Source of the DNA: Rhynchopus sp. YZ270_cl-10
Lineage: Eukaryota > Euglenozoa > Diplonemea > Diplonemida > Diplonemidae
Direction of reading: 5' to 3'
Assembly (NCBI GenBank): GCA_964035575.1
Contig: OZ037912.1
Span: 620,001 to 684,000, forward strand
DNA: 64,000 nt
A program made the position numbers and the translations under genes. This document shows positions 10,462 through 21,083 of this stretch, piece by piece. The notes under the pieces are model-generated. The model searched no databases. It was given only the letters and a program-made list of their open reading frames with translations, and had not been told where the DNA came from. Within the stretch, counting starts at the first letter, position 1. Each line of letters starts with the position of its first letter.

Positions 10462-12384
10462 ATGATCATCCAGATCCTTGCAGACAAGGGCATCCTCAGT
10501 GAGGGCAAGAAGAAGATCATCGTCAGTGTGGACTACACCAAGCCGCTCGCGCAGGCTATCCCGAAGTATGCTATTGAAATTTTTTTATATGGTTTCAGTG
10601 CCCTGCTATAGCAATAGCAGTGGTTCTTTGGATGAAACAGGTCGATGGCACACAGACTTGATCTGGCGCAAAGCCCGCAGGAGTATCTGCCCTATCAGCT
10701 TTTGACGGTAATATAGTGGACTACATCCGATGAACGGTGAAGGCGTTTCCACTTTCACTCTCCCTTTTTTCTTACACAACCGAGCTCTTTTTTTTATTTT
10801 TTATCCACCAAAAACCCCACAGCATCCTCTCGAAACTACTTTTGACGAGAAAGGAGAGTTTTGATTTGTACTTCACGACGCAGAGCACTTGCCTTGAGTC
10901 TGGTCTGGGCTTAGGCGAGTATGGCCAAACCTCTGAGGCCACAAGCAGCACTGGCGGGTTGACCATCAGCAGCGCAGGGATGGACGGCGAGAGCTTCGGC
11001 TCCTTCTCGGGATCCTCCTCCTCGGGAAAGAAGGTGCTGCCCCTCCCGATTGTGGTCGACTGGAATATGTCGCCTCAGGCACTGCGCATGCGGATGAACG
11101 GATGCTACCTTTGGATTAAAAGGAACACAACCGACATCACCGCCCCCGTAGACCTCGATGCCGAAGCCACCGCCGCAGAGCAGGTCCAACGCATGCTCGA
11201 AGAGGCCCGCCCATACGACCCAAGTCTTCCGTTTGAATACCTTGTGGGGGTGACGTCGAACAGTGTGGCATACTGCTTTGTTGCGAAGCGCGACATCCAT
11301 CCAGGGCAGGTCATCTTCAGGGAGAACCTCAAGAAGGTAGAGGCCTATCAGAATGAGCTGGTGTCCTACGTTGCGGAGAATAAGATGCTGACGTTGAACT
11401 TGCCCTACGAAAAGGACTTTGAGGTGGAGAGCACGCTAGAGGCCTACACCAATGAGGAGTTCAGCAAGGCAATGTCGCAGGCAACGACAAACGGCGTTGC
11501 TGTAGGGGATACGTTGGGGTTTGCACCGTGGGCGTCGGTGTTTAAGCGGTCCTGCTGGCCCAATGCGATGTCCTTTTTGTCGCCCGACAAACGCACAGTT
11601 GATGTGGTTGCCATCAGCGAGGTCGCGCAGGGCGACGAAGTGACCCTCCCCTGGGACTGCATTGTCGACCAATTCTGGCTGCCTCAGGAACGCAGACAGG
11701 AGTACATCCGCGACAAATTTAGAAAGACGTGCTCGTGTGGGCGCTGCCTGCAGCCTTCAACCGAGGACAAAACGTTGACCGGCGCCTTCTTCTCTGGGGA
11801 TAGCAAGCTTGCAGTCCAGGTCATGCGTGCCGAATACGCCTCCGCCTTGGAGAACTGCGAGAAGCAACAGATGGTGACCTTCCTGCAGAGGTACATGCGG
11901 AGCGATGAGGATGCGTCGTCGGACATTGCGAAGCCTTCAGTGCAGCTTCATAAGAATCATTGGCGGATCTGCACCCTGCGTGACCGTCTGCTCAACTGGT
12001 ACCGTGCGTCGCCAAAGAAGCGTATGGACAAGCGTCTTCCTGCGCTGCTGCTCGACCAGTTGGAGATGTGCACCTCCGTCATGCCGAAGCTATACCCGCC
12101 AAAGCTGAAAGCCTACCGTCAGTGGAAGGACCTCCTGAACATCCAGTCGTCGCACGTAGCGGCGTTGCTGAAAAGAATGGCAAAAGATCGTACAGGAATC
12201 GAATGGTCGGATTTTGCACAGTTGGATGCGCTCGAACAGTACTGGAATGAGGTATGTGGTGAGTCAAGCGATTTTAAAAAAAAAAACAAAAAAAACTCCT
12301 CCTTGAAAACAGGCGCGTGTTGCAGAAATACCAAGGATCTCGACTCCACCACAGACAGACGTTTCCGGCGATGAAAGCTGGTGA
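10462..12384 (+). CDS. SMYD-like SET-domain protein, three exons
   Basis: Likely a protein lysine methyltransferase. Model: exons 10462-10565, 10886-12251 and 12313-12384, giving about 513 residues. The last intron (61 bp, AATGAG|GTATGT ... AAACAG|GCGCGT) is well supported because it extends the frame to ISTPPQTDVSGDESW and a stop. The first intron (CCGAA|GTATGC ... CAGAG|CACT) is in phase but less certain. Coding sequence may start earlier: PSAAKPKKGRKRD is open upstream, and a mini-exon ATG at 10229 is in phase with 10375. SET core spans about residues 153-325: KRSCWPNAMSF near 258 matches the NHSC-PN motif, AISEVAQGDEVTLPWD the GEE motif, and CSCGRC near 317 the post-SET zinc site. Odd: the usual catalytic-motif Tyr after GEExT is Trp (LPWD). 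No MYND finger is seen. The first intron holds an F1/F3 repeat. Confidence 0.83.
10712..10765 (+). repeat. F1/F3 fusion inside the SET-gene intron
   Basis: TATAGTGGACTACATC is the F1 5' end; it passes directly into F3 sequence CGATGAACGGTGAAGGCG and CCACTTTCACTCTCC. It lies in the proposed first intron, same strand as the gene. Confidence 0.6.
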
Positions 12385-12748
12385 AAAAAAGGACAGCTGT
12401 CTCTTGGTTGATTTCTTCTTGTTCAGGGAAATCCTGTTCCATTTATTTTTGATCCATGGGTACTCATCTGAGGTTCATTCATTTCCAAAATCCTCCCCCT
12501 CTCTCTCTCTCTCTCTCTCTTCACCTTTCACCTCTCCCCTCCCCCAGCGTGTACCCTTGCTCACGCGATCTATTTCCCTATTTATTTATTCGTTTTCTTC
12601 GTTCTGTATTCGTCGGGTTGGGTATAGGTCATATCCATACCCAATGGGGTTGACTCATTTGAGTCAGGGGGGTGCGGGGTATGTACCAGAGTGTCAAATG
12701 ACACCTTTTCAATTCTTTAGGGTTGAACTGTGTCGTTTTGTGACGCGA

Positions 12749-12888
12749 AATACCGTATTCGTAAATATGTTCGACCGTAAAAAGTGTCGAACTTCCAGAA
12801 AAATCCGGAAAATGACGAACTTTATTACGGTCGAACATATTTACGGTCGAACATTAGTACGGTCGAACATATTTACGAATACGGTATT
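12749..12888. mobile_element. TIR element (MITE) with perfect 31-bp ends
   Basis: AATACCGTATTCGTAAATAT continuing to GTTCGACCGTA at the left is exactly complementary to the right end. The interior repeats TACGGTCGAACAT. No obvious target duplication. Confidence 0.8.
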
Positions 12889-12946
12889 CCAATTTTTTTC
12901 TCTCTTTTTTTGCAATTTGTCTGGTCTTCGGGCCCCCTTGCGCTTG

Positions 12947-13098
12947 AAGCTCATCCTCGGGTGTCTGCACTAATGGTGCTTTCGGAAGTCGGTCAACGAC
13001 CTGTCAATATCAGGGGAGGGTGTCTATAAAGTTCCTGTGTCAGTGACCTGTCAATATCGACCCCTCCCGGAGCACCAACTAATACAGCCGAATTTTTG
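12947..13098 (+). repeat. F1 unit split by a 104-bp MITE
   Basis: F1 5' part GCTCATCCTCGGGTGTCTGC runs to ACTAA, and the 3' part restarts ACTAATACAGCC at 13078. Confidence 0.75.
12974..13077. mobile_element. TGGTGCT-ended MITE with 5-bp TSD
   Basis: Ends TGGTGCT and AGCACCA; flanked by ACTAA on both sides (12969-12973 and 13078-13082), the sequence expected once in an intact F1 unit. The interior repeats GACCTGTCAATATC. A second copy lies at 23965-24158. Confidence 0.85.
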
Positions 13099-13099
13099 A

Positions 13100-14007
13100 A
13101 GTGATAATGACAGACGAAAAAAAAATGCGAAAATTCGGTGTTTGTCGTCATGGACACAAACTATTCCTCTGCTTTGGGGGGGAATAATGTATTTTTGTGC
13201 TGAGGTGACAAAACTACAGCGAGGCTTTCATTTTGCAAAACCTTCTCTCTTTTTTTGTTTGTTTGTTTTGTTTTCCCTATTTTTTTATGTCGATCTTTCC
13301 ATATAAAAAAAAATATCCATTTGTGTCCCCCTTCTCTCCCCCTATAGAACGTTTAGGTGTAGCATGTTGGCTACCACCGTGATCGTACAAATCTTGGCAC
13401 GTACCAATCAGGAATCCGCCCCCCCCTTTTTTTTGTGGAAGCGTTAACGCATCAAAACAACTACAAGAAGGGGGGTGAGGGAACGACAAGTGACACTTTC
13501 CTTCACAAAACCTGAGAGTGGTTCAAACACAGAGTCTTGAAGGAAAAAAGGGTGACGACTGTCAATACAGAAACTAGGGGTATCCCCCGGTCTCACCCCA
13601 AGATGGTATCCCTCATTGGATCAGTGGAACGAAACCCCTATTTTATTTATTCTCGAACGTTATTAGCGAAAGAAACCACCAGAACAAAAATATGACTTTT
13701 GTCTCTCTTTTTTCTTTTTCCCTTTTTGTGAAGCGTTGCAATTTTCAACCCCCCTACCCCCCCTTTTTTTTTTTGGTTTCTCGACACACGAAGGACATCC
13801 CCTTCTTTAAGTCACTCTAACTGAGGTACCCTCCCCCCAACCCGTTGGCACCTTCGCTTACCCAAGGGAGTATTTCGTGTATGGACACACAGGTCATCTT
13901 CTTCGTTTTCACATGCAAAGAGCGTTTTTTTTTAGTACAGTAAGACAACAAAACACCAGGGTAAAAACTAACATGGATTTTTTTGGGATTTTTCGACAAA
14001 TCTCTAA
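13100..14007. other. Intergenic, nothing assigned
   Basis: Poly-purine/pyrimidine tracts and short frames; no supported gene or element. Confidence 0.5.
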
Positions 14008-14152
14008 TACCGTTTTTTCACCCACCCAACCTGACCCAACACAGCCCATCTGGACCCACTTGGGGTCAATTATACCCAATTATACCCAAGTACAGCCCAA
14101 TTTTGCCCAATTACGCCCAATTACAGCCCACCGACACCCGGAAAAAACGGTA
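14008..14152. mobile_element. TACCGTTTTTTC-ended MITE
   Basis: Inverted ends TACCGTTTTTTC and GAAAAAACGGTA enclose a degenerate tandem of CCCAATTA-type units. The TACCG start resembles the element at 12749. Confidence 0.65.
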
Positions 14153-14261
14153 TAGCTAAAGGAGGGTTTTTTTTACACTGATGTTTTTGTTGTCTTACCG
14201 TACAATGCAAAGCTTAGGACCGCCTCTCGTCATCGTCGTTTTATCTCTTTTCTCTTGGCTA

Positions 14262-14380
14262 AGGATGTATGTGCATGAGAGGCACATTCACCTTTTCAGA
14301 TTATTTTTTTTCCTTCATCCACACAGAGTTTCAGTGCCTGCAAACAATGTTCCATTCGAGGCGTTCTACTGCACGAACTT
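14262..14380 (+). repeat. F2 hairpin plus F3 unit
   Basis: F2 here has AAGGATG ... CACCTT, a paired A-T to G-C change in the outer stem, and loop ATGAGAG. A T/C tract leads to TTTCAG and the F3 start TGCCTGC at about 14334; F3 is diverged beyond that. Confidence 0.65.
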
Positions 14381-14714
14381 TACCTTTTTTTTTTCCCTTT
14401 TTTTTTTTTGAGTGCGATTTTTCGGTCAACGTAGTAGCTAAACGCACATACAATGTTTAGCGGTTTGTGTGTAAATAGAGACAAACAAACGTTAAACTTT
14501 TTGAAGTTACAAAAACAAACCCCCCCACTCTCACCTCCCTTCCCATCCCCGTCTTCACCCTCAATTTAACAAAAGATAAAATAAACAATGACCGCTCCTT
14601 GACTGCGAGTATTGGGGGTAAGGAAGGGGGAAAAAAAGGGAGTTCGCTCTCTCCCCCCCGACTGAACCAAGTTTTCAAAAAGCAAAAAAAAAAAAAAAAA
14701 TCTCAAAAAAATGG

Positions 14715-14789
14715 AAATTGCACAAAACTGTGGCAACACAACCGAGGCAACTACATTACTCCAAGAAATTATCAAAAAAAAATATTTAC
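14715..14789 (+). repeat. F4 unit, preceded by an F1 tail
   Basis: A complete F4 copy. Just upstream, at about 14664, is an isolated F1 tail AACCAAGTTTTCAAAAAG, giving the order F1-F4. Confidence 0.7.
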
Positions 14790-15982
14790 ATACCCCCCTC
14801 GGGCGTATGCACAAAACTTTTTGTGTATTCCATCGTTTTGAGTGCAAAAAAAGGGGAGCAGTATCGGAGTGTGCATTCACTCACTGTTACCGTTGACGTA
14901 ATAATGCTGGAACATTAGGTCATTTTTTTTAAAGCATTCCAACATTTTTTTTATACGTTTAACGGTCTTTCAACGGTAGAGGTGAAGTGACCACACCTCC
15001 CCCCTTTCTGCCAGTTGTGACACAATGTGTGCACACATTTAGGAAGGCAACCTTCCTCTTTAGCACCCCCCGCCCCAGACTCCATATTTTTTTCTTGGTT
15101 TCTTCCAGGACCTACAATGCTCCGTTCTCTAACAAGGGATGGTGATTTTTTTCTCTTTTTCAAAACAACAACGTTTTGCGCTTTCAACCTTCCAATGCGA
15201 ACATAGGGGTGCACCCACGGGAACGTTGGGGGCCTCTAAAATACTCAACGAAGTAAGAGAAGAGTTGGCTGATGTTCGGGAATAGTGAATCGTTCGTTAG
15301 TGGTTCGGCAGGATACAGTCTCAGTACCCTACGCCCCTTGAGGTGTTTTTTGCACTATCAACACTCCCTTTTTTAGAGAGACGCAAGTGTGTGGATGTAT
15401 CAAATGCAAAAAAAAAAACAATAATGATCGAAAAGAGACACAAATCATGCTTTTTGTTGCCACCTCATGAAATGAAGTCTTTTTCAAACACAAGATGCCA
15501 AAGCACAGAATTAGGTTTCAGCTTTCAAAAAAAACCTTTTTACAGTTCTCCAAGAAAGTTTGGAGTCCGAAATAAGTTTGGCCCAATTAGGGAGTAATTT
15601 GACGCCCTTTTTTAAATATTTCCCGAGCTGTGTTAAAGACGTTTCAACTCTTTTTCTCTCTCAAACGCTGCTTTTTTTTATGTTTTCAAAGATATGCCGT
15701 GCCCCATTTTTCAAAAAAAAAAAATTGTTCCCCCGCTCCCCCTTTCCCCCCATCCACCTACATACCTCATGACTATGTCCACAACGGATCCTCTTTCATG
15801 TAACCGATGAATGGAAGCGGGAGTAGTGCCTACCAGATATGTTAACCACGAAAATGGATTTGTAGTCTCAACGGGGTTTTAGGGTAGAACCCACACAGTG
15901 TTCTGAAGGACACACCAAAAAGGAGCATTGGCACACCGTTTTTTTTTTGGCTGCGTTCAACTAAAAACAATCTGCCCCTTTC
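14790..15982. other. Intergenic, nothing assigned
   Basis: No gene or element ends recognised; one fragment resembling the F3 tail (TTGCACTATCAACACTCCC) lies near 15350. Confidence 0.5.
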
Positions 15983-16828
15983 TGGTGTGGCTAAATCCAG
16001 TACAAAAACAGCACAAAAGAATCACAAAAGAAGTACAAAAATTACACTTTATTTTGGGGGTGTTTTTCGCGAAAAATTATTTCCCTGTATAAACTTTTTG
16101 GGGGTCGGGGTCGGGGGGGAAATTTTTTTTGGCCTACAAAAAATTGGGGAATTTTTTCTTCTTCTTCGATTCTCGGGAGTCCGTGCGTGCTGTGATGGGG
16201 TCACTTTGCGCTGAGAAATGAGTATTTTTGACCTAAAATGCATGCATCAGTTTTTACAGGGCATTTTCAGGTTTGGTGTAAAATATGGTCAGTACTTGAC
16301 CACTGAGGGTAAAGTGCAAGGTGAACGTGGGGGCAGTTTGCATAGCTGCGAACTTTGCTGCATGTTGTGACCCCACCATTTTACGGACGGAGCTCGTAGA
16401 ACCCAATGAGGAGTGAGAAAGAAGGATATGACCAACGAAAAAAGTAGCGTACCGTGCGCCTGCGGCGCAAGATTGCAACCCACCCTTTCCCATGACATAG
16501 TTCAGCAGCACAGATGTGCAAGTATAAGCGCAATTTTTTGAAATGTTGCGCACCTGGCTTCGCCAGAAACTTTCGTTCTAGCAAAATACTAGGTAAAATT
16601 TACGGAACTGACGATAATTACCAACGACAGTGCCAATTTATGTCGACATTTTTCAAAAATGTTGCGTACCGTGGCTTCGCCAGGAATTTTTGGGTGCCAT
16701 GACTTGGGGCGATTGGGAAAGTACGAATTGGTACCAAAAATAAAAAAAAAACCCCTTTTTTAGGGCATACAAAAAAAGTACAAAAGAAGTACAAAACTTA
16801 CACTTTATTTTTGGAGTTAGCCACACCA
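15983..16828. mobile_element. TGGTGTGGC-ended element with 5-bp TSD, 846 bp
   Basis: Ends TGGTGTGGCTAAATCCA and TGGAGTTAGCCACACCA are inverted repeats, flanked by CTTTC on both sides (15978-15982, 16829-16833). Subterminal AAAAGAAGTACAAAA repeats occur at both ends. It carries the GTGGTGGGGTCA-type module and triloop hairpins such as CTGGC-TTC-GCCAG. No transposase is present. Confidence 0.8.
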
Positions 16829-17050
16829 CTTTCGAGAATATCAAGATTCAGTTGGCGTAAAACTCTCGGGTTTCTTTTTCCAAAAAAAAAGAATTTTTTT
16901 TTATTCCTCCTCCTCCTCCTCTCCACAACCAATATTAGTGACGGAGTAGCACCTCCCTACTTACCCCCCCTTTTTTTCTCTCCCCTAATTTTTGTCGTTT
17001 CTTTTTACACAAAAAAACAAACAAACGGTATTTCGTGGATAAAAAAAAAA

Positions 17051-18535
17051 ATGCAGCTTCGAAGTGATGGCGACACTGACTGGGCAGGGAATTTAGTGGA
17101 GCAGTACCGCCGTGGGGTGAAGAACATTTCGAGGCAGCAGCGGGTTGGGATCAGCTTTCTTCTTGTCTTTCTGTTTTTGGTGGCGTTGCAGTTTCGGTCG
17201 TCATCTACACATTCTGAGGCGAATTCTTCTATAGCCGACTACCACAAAAAACAACTGGAACGAGCCGCGCGGCGTCTCTCCCGCTCTAAACGCACACCAC
17301 TACCTGACGCCATACCTTCCCTCTCAAACACCTTTTCGTTATTCCTCATTGGTGCACACGAAACAAAAGAAGGCGGCGTCCTTCAACAAGGAAAGATAAC
17401 CAGAACCGACGATGGTGATGGTAAACCCCCCTCCGGGCGGGAGTTTCAAATCCTCTGGACGCAATCGGATGAATTGCGCGGTGCCTTCGCAGTAGGTTCC
17501 GCTGTTTCTGCTGGTATTTCAACGAACGGTTTTTCCACCCCACGCACGGCTTTCTCTTCTCTCCAATACACCAATCAAGGCCGTGAGTTATATACCTGCG
17601 ATGACAGAACAGGGATTGTTTTTGAAGTTTCGATTCCTACCTTAGAGCTTTACCCACGCCATATTTTGCCTGCAGGAGATGGTAATACGGAGCGTCCCTT
17701 TAAGTGTAAATGGATGGCCGTAAAGGGAAATCGTCATTTCATTGGTAGTGTAGGAAAGGCGTGGGTGGAAGGGGAGACGGTACATAACGATTATATGTGG
17801 GTAAAGGTGTTGGGGGGTGAAAGGGTGCAGTCTGTGCTGTGGCAGCCTACGTATACATTGCTGCAGGAGGCGGTTGGGGCAGTAGAAGGCTACGCAATTC
17901 ATGAGTCCGCGCAGTTCAGTGAGGTGCACAAAGAATGGTTTTTCCTGCCCGCAAGGACCAGCCCCAGGCCGTACTCTGAAAATGCAGTAGGAGAGCCGGG
18001 AAGAGTGTTGGTACGCTGTGATGAAGCGCGAAAAAAATGCCGTAGTCACCCCATCGCCCTCAAAGAAGGGGCGGAAGGAAATTTTGTGGAATTTAAATTT
18101 ATCCCTGATGGAACGGATTCGGTTATAGTGGCGATTCGTACGCTTGCGAAGGTGGCGGAGGAGAAGCCGGCGAACACAGCGGTGGAAGGGGAAGCGGAAG
18201 AGACGAAGCAGCCGAAACGAGAAGGGTTCTCATCTTGGCTGACGGTCATGACGGTGACAGGGGAGGTATGGAGAAGAATTGGGGGAAAAAGAAGAAAATG
18301 GAGATTTGCACAAAACTGTGTCAACACAACCGGGGCAACTACACAACAATTTATCAAAAAAAAAAAAAAAAATTAAAGTGGGGGACACTCTAGCCAGACT
18401 AAGGTGGCTACACTAATACAACCAACAACCAAGTTTTCAAAAATTTAAAAAACACACACACAACAGATCATCACAGACGACGTCGTGATACCTGGGGGGC
18501 ATAAGTTTGAGGGGTTGGAAATTGGTCCAAAATAG
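17051..18535 (+). CDS. Membrane-anchored calcium-activated nucleotidase (apyrase)
   Basis: Apyrases of this family hydrolyse nucleoside di- and triphosphates (often UDP/GDP) in the Golgi/ER lumen or outside the cell and need calcium. Two exons, 17051-18265 and 18467-18535, give 427 residues. A single membrane segment (about 33-50, SFLLVFLFLVALQF) after a charged N-terminus predicts a type II protein with a lumenal enzyme domain. Family blocks in order: LYTCDDRTGIVFEV, KWMAVKGNRHFIGSVGKAW, GYAIHESAQFSEVHKEWFFLP and FKFIPDGTDSVIVAI. The conserved C-terminus (HKFEGLEIGPK) appears only after splicing the 201-bp intron GAG|GTATGG ... AACAG|ATCATC, in phase 0; this fixes both splice sites. Reading through the donor would give a false tail. 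The intron contains an F4 and an F1 unit. Confidence 0.92.
18301..18374 (+). repeat. F4 unit inside the apyrase intron
   Basis: GATTTGCACAAAACTGTG then TCAACACAACCGGGGC, with a deletion before the poly(A) tail. Sense orientation relative to the gene. Confidence 0.75.
18376..18442 (+). repeat. F1 unit inside the apyrase intron
   Basis: AAGTGGGGGACACTCTAG, then GGTGGCTACACTAATAC and AACCAAGTTTTC. Head-to-tail after F4. The ACTAAT in F1 lies upstream of the intron acceptor and could serve as a branch site. Confidence 0.75.
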
Positions 18536-18720
18536 AATCGCTCGTAGAATAATAATAAAGAAAGGCTCCGGCCCCAAACTGACGGTAGACTCTCATTGGG
18601 TGGGTAAAAAAGGAGTTTTGGATGAAAGAAAGAAATAAAAAGATAAAACGTCACATTTAGGCTGCAACAGGCAGGTAGGAGCGATTTGTCGACAAAGAAA
18701 AAAAAGACGAACGAACGACG

Positions 18721-18826
18721 TCTATACCTCCCGTAGTACAAAGGCTTCGACAACATTTAGTGCAGACCCGAATTCTCCCATCTGGTGGGATTGCTCGGTG
18801 ATTCTCGACACAACAAAAAGAAAAAG
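18721..18826 (+). repeat. F5 unit, full copy
   Basis: Close to the copy at 9297 (TCTATACCTCCCGTAGTAC, long second hairpin around TGGTGGGATT) and ending CTCGACACAACAAAAAG. The first hairpin is weakened to GGCTTCGACA. Confidence 0.75.
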
Positions 18827-18838
18827 CGCGGTGATATA

Positions 18839-19769
18839 TCATCCAAAATCTGCCCAGCCGTATAGAAAAGCCCGATTTTGGTCTGGTTTTTAAGTGATCC
18901 ATTTTTCGTTAAAAAAATTGTCCGACCCCGGAATTTTTTCAGATTGCCCCGGAAATTCATATAAGCGCGTTTTCGGAGGGAAAAATTGCACCCTCGGTGT
19001 CGCAAACGCTTGCGGGCGTGCCCGCAATCATCCTCGGAATTATTAGCCCAATTTTTTTTTTCGATTTTTATTTATTTTGAAAGATCGGGTGTAAAATCGT
19101 TCAATTCCGGGGTCGGACAATTTTTTTTATGCACCTGTGGTTTTCTGAAGAAAAATCGTGAGGGGGGTGGTTTTCAGTAGGTTCCTTAAGGTTTTCCCTT
19201 ACCACACCCATTTCCTTAAGGATTTCCCTTGTAAACCGGGGTTTTCCTTCTAATGACCAAGATGTTTCACCATGAAGTAACTTCAAGAAAGTTTTCGATT
19301 TTTTTTTCTTTGGAATGAGGGTTCACAATATCATTCAAATAACGCCGGTTTCGTCTCGCAGAAAAAATTTTGCTGTCACTAGTATTTGTGCGGGAAGTTG
19401 GCCCGTTTTGCTAAGGAATTTGCCTGTATTAGTACCTAATAGCCATGGTCTGGTTTTTATGTAACTTCAACTCCACTAAAGTTTTCGATTTTTTTTTTAT
19501 TTTATTGGGCGGAGTCCGGAAATGCATATAGGCTAAATTTTTTGGGCGTTTGTTGACACTTTATTTCTTGAGTAACCGATAAGAAAACGAGAAAAAACCG
19601 ACACGGCCATTTCAGAAAAAAGATTTTTTTTATTTTTTTGAGATTTTTATTTCTTTTGAAAGCGCGGTTTCGAAACGTTCAATTCCGATGTCGGACGATA
19701 AAAAATATGCATCTCACATTTCTGAGTGAAAAATATGAAAAAGTATACGGCTAGCGAGATTTTGGATGA
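18839..19769. mobile_element. TA-flanked TIR element, CCGACCCCGGAATT family
   Basis: Ends TCATCCAAAATCTG...CAGCCGTATA are inverted at 19743-19769 (about 28 of 31 match) and both lie in TATA. The interior carries inverted blocks TTGTCCGACCCCGGAATT. Its 19600-19715 part is the reverse complement of 45307-45410 in the related element at 45247. No transposase frame. Confidence 0.7.
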
Positions 19770-21083
19770 TATATATTTTTTTTGTGTTATCAAGCATTGA
19801 CGAATAGAAATGGAAAACGACGGATGGTGCGTGCCCGCTTTAGCGTATTGTTTTTCCACTAACATCACTCACATTCATCAGTGAAAAACACAAACCTTTT
19901 GCGGTGCGATAAACGAAAAAGTGTTTTCTTTATTTCATTTAACTGTCATATCCTGAAGTCGTTTTCTATTTTTAAATAACACCACAAAGGATTTGTCTCT
20001 TGTCTCTCTTTTTCTTCTTGAAGTGTAGACAGTGAGGCTTGGAGATGGTTTGTTTACATAGCTTTTTCGAGGGAGGGGGGTTTTTTTTTTTGCGGTTTTT
20101 ACATTATTGTTATTAGAACCTCTTGAGGTCTTAACCTGTGGACAATGGACGTGCTTCTGTACTGTAGGAGTACGGTCTTGGCATGCATCTGTAAAGACAG
20201 TCTTTGACTGATACTTTTTCATTAGCATACGATTGCCTTTTTCTAAAAGGGCAGGAAGCCTTATTTGTCTCCGGGGTATTTTTTTTTTTTGCTGCGCTGT
20301 AAACGTTGCTAGGCTTTCGCCTTTTATAAGATGACACCATTGGGAGGCTGAGGGTCATCTTATTAAACCCTTCTTTCTTTCCCCCCCATCCTCTCGACCT
20401 CGCCTGCACTGTTTTGACAACTGCGCTGTTCGATTTATTGAATGCATTCGCCCAACTGGTCTATCATCCTCTTCAAAGAAAAAGCTCATTTTTTTTTCAA
20501 GGTGACTAAAAGCACGAGAGGCTTCGGTTCATCTTATTTAAAAAACTTTTTATTTTCTTCGACTGAGATGCGTTTTTAGCACGTCTTCAAATACTCTATT
20601 CTGTTTCTCCGTTTCCCCCCCCGCAATTCCCGCAATAAAACCACTAACAAAATGTGATAAAATAACCCGGACAGACAAGAGCAGGGTTTCCGCTGGGGGG
20701 GGGGGGGGGGGGCTAAGTTACTGGGATTCAGTTTTTCGAGAAAAAAAATGGGCTCGCGGCGGAAAGCCCTGAACAAAAGAGAACACAAAAAAAAAAGCTC
20801 CATATTTTTTCCTCCCCACAGTAGCCTTTTATATTGCTCAAAAACTCTTCAATTTTTAATTTTTTGCATTTGACAAGAAGAATCGCCTTCAGCTGAAGCT
20901 TGTCAGTGGGCCTCCTCCCTGGAATGGAGCACCGCCAACCCACCTTGGTGGAAGCGTACACCTAACAAACTCTCCCCCCTGTTTCGTTTCCCGTTTTTCC
21001 TGTGTGGGTGAAGATAGTTATTGACACCCGTAGTATTCACCCTCAACAGAAACACACTACATAAAAAAAGAAAAACAGGCATC
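19770..21083. other. Intergenic, upstream of the prominin-like gene
   Basis: Holds an F2 unit at 20500 and a G homopolymer at about 20695-20712. GTCATATCCTGAAGTC at about 19947 also occurs at 42839. No gene seen. Confidence 0.5.
20500..20541 (+). repeat. F2 hairpin unit, AAAGC/GCTT subtype
   Basis: AAGGTGACTAAAAGCACGAG then AGGCTTCGGTTCATCTT; outer stem AAGGTGA/TTCATCTT and inner stem AAGC/GCTT around ACGAGAG. About 35 bases on comes TTTTTAGCACGTCTTCAAATA, resembling the sequence after F2 at 52545. Confidence 0.7.

Noticed and set aside
12313-12973. 218-residue frame starting inside the last SET exon
   Set aside because: It overlaps the SET reading in another frame and runs into microsatellite and MITE sequence.
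16811-17050. N-terminal extension of the apyrase frame
   Set aside because: T/A-tract translation (KKKNFFLFLLLL) ahead of a good ATG; an extra hydrophobic stretch would break the type II topology.
18266-18376. Unspliced C-terminus of the apyrase
   Set aside because: It reads through a consensus donor into F4 and poly(A) and loses the conserved KFEGLEI ending recovered by splicing.
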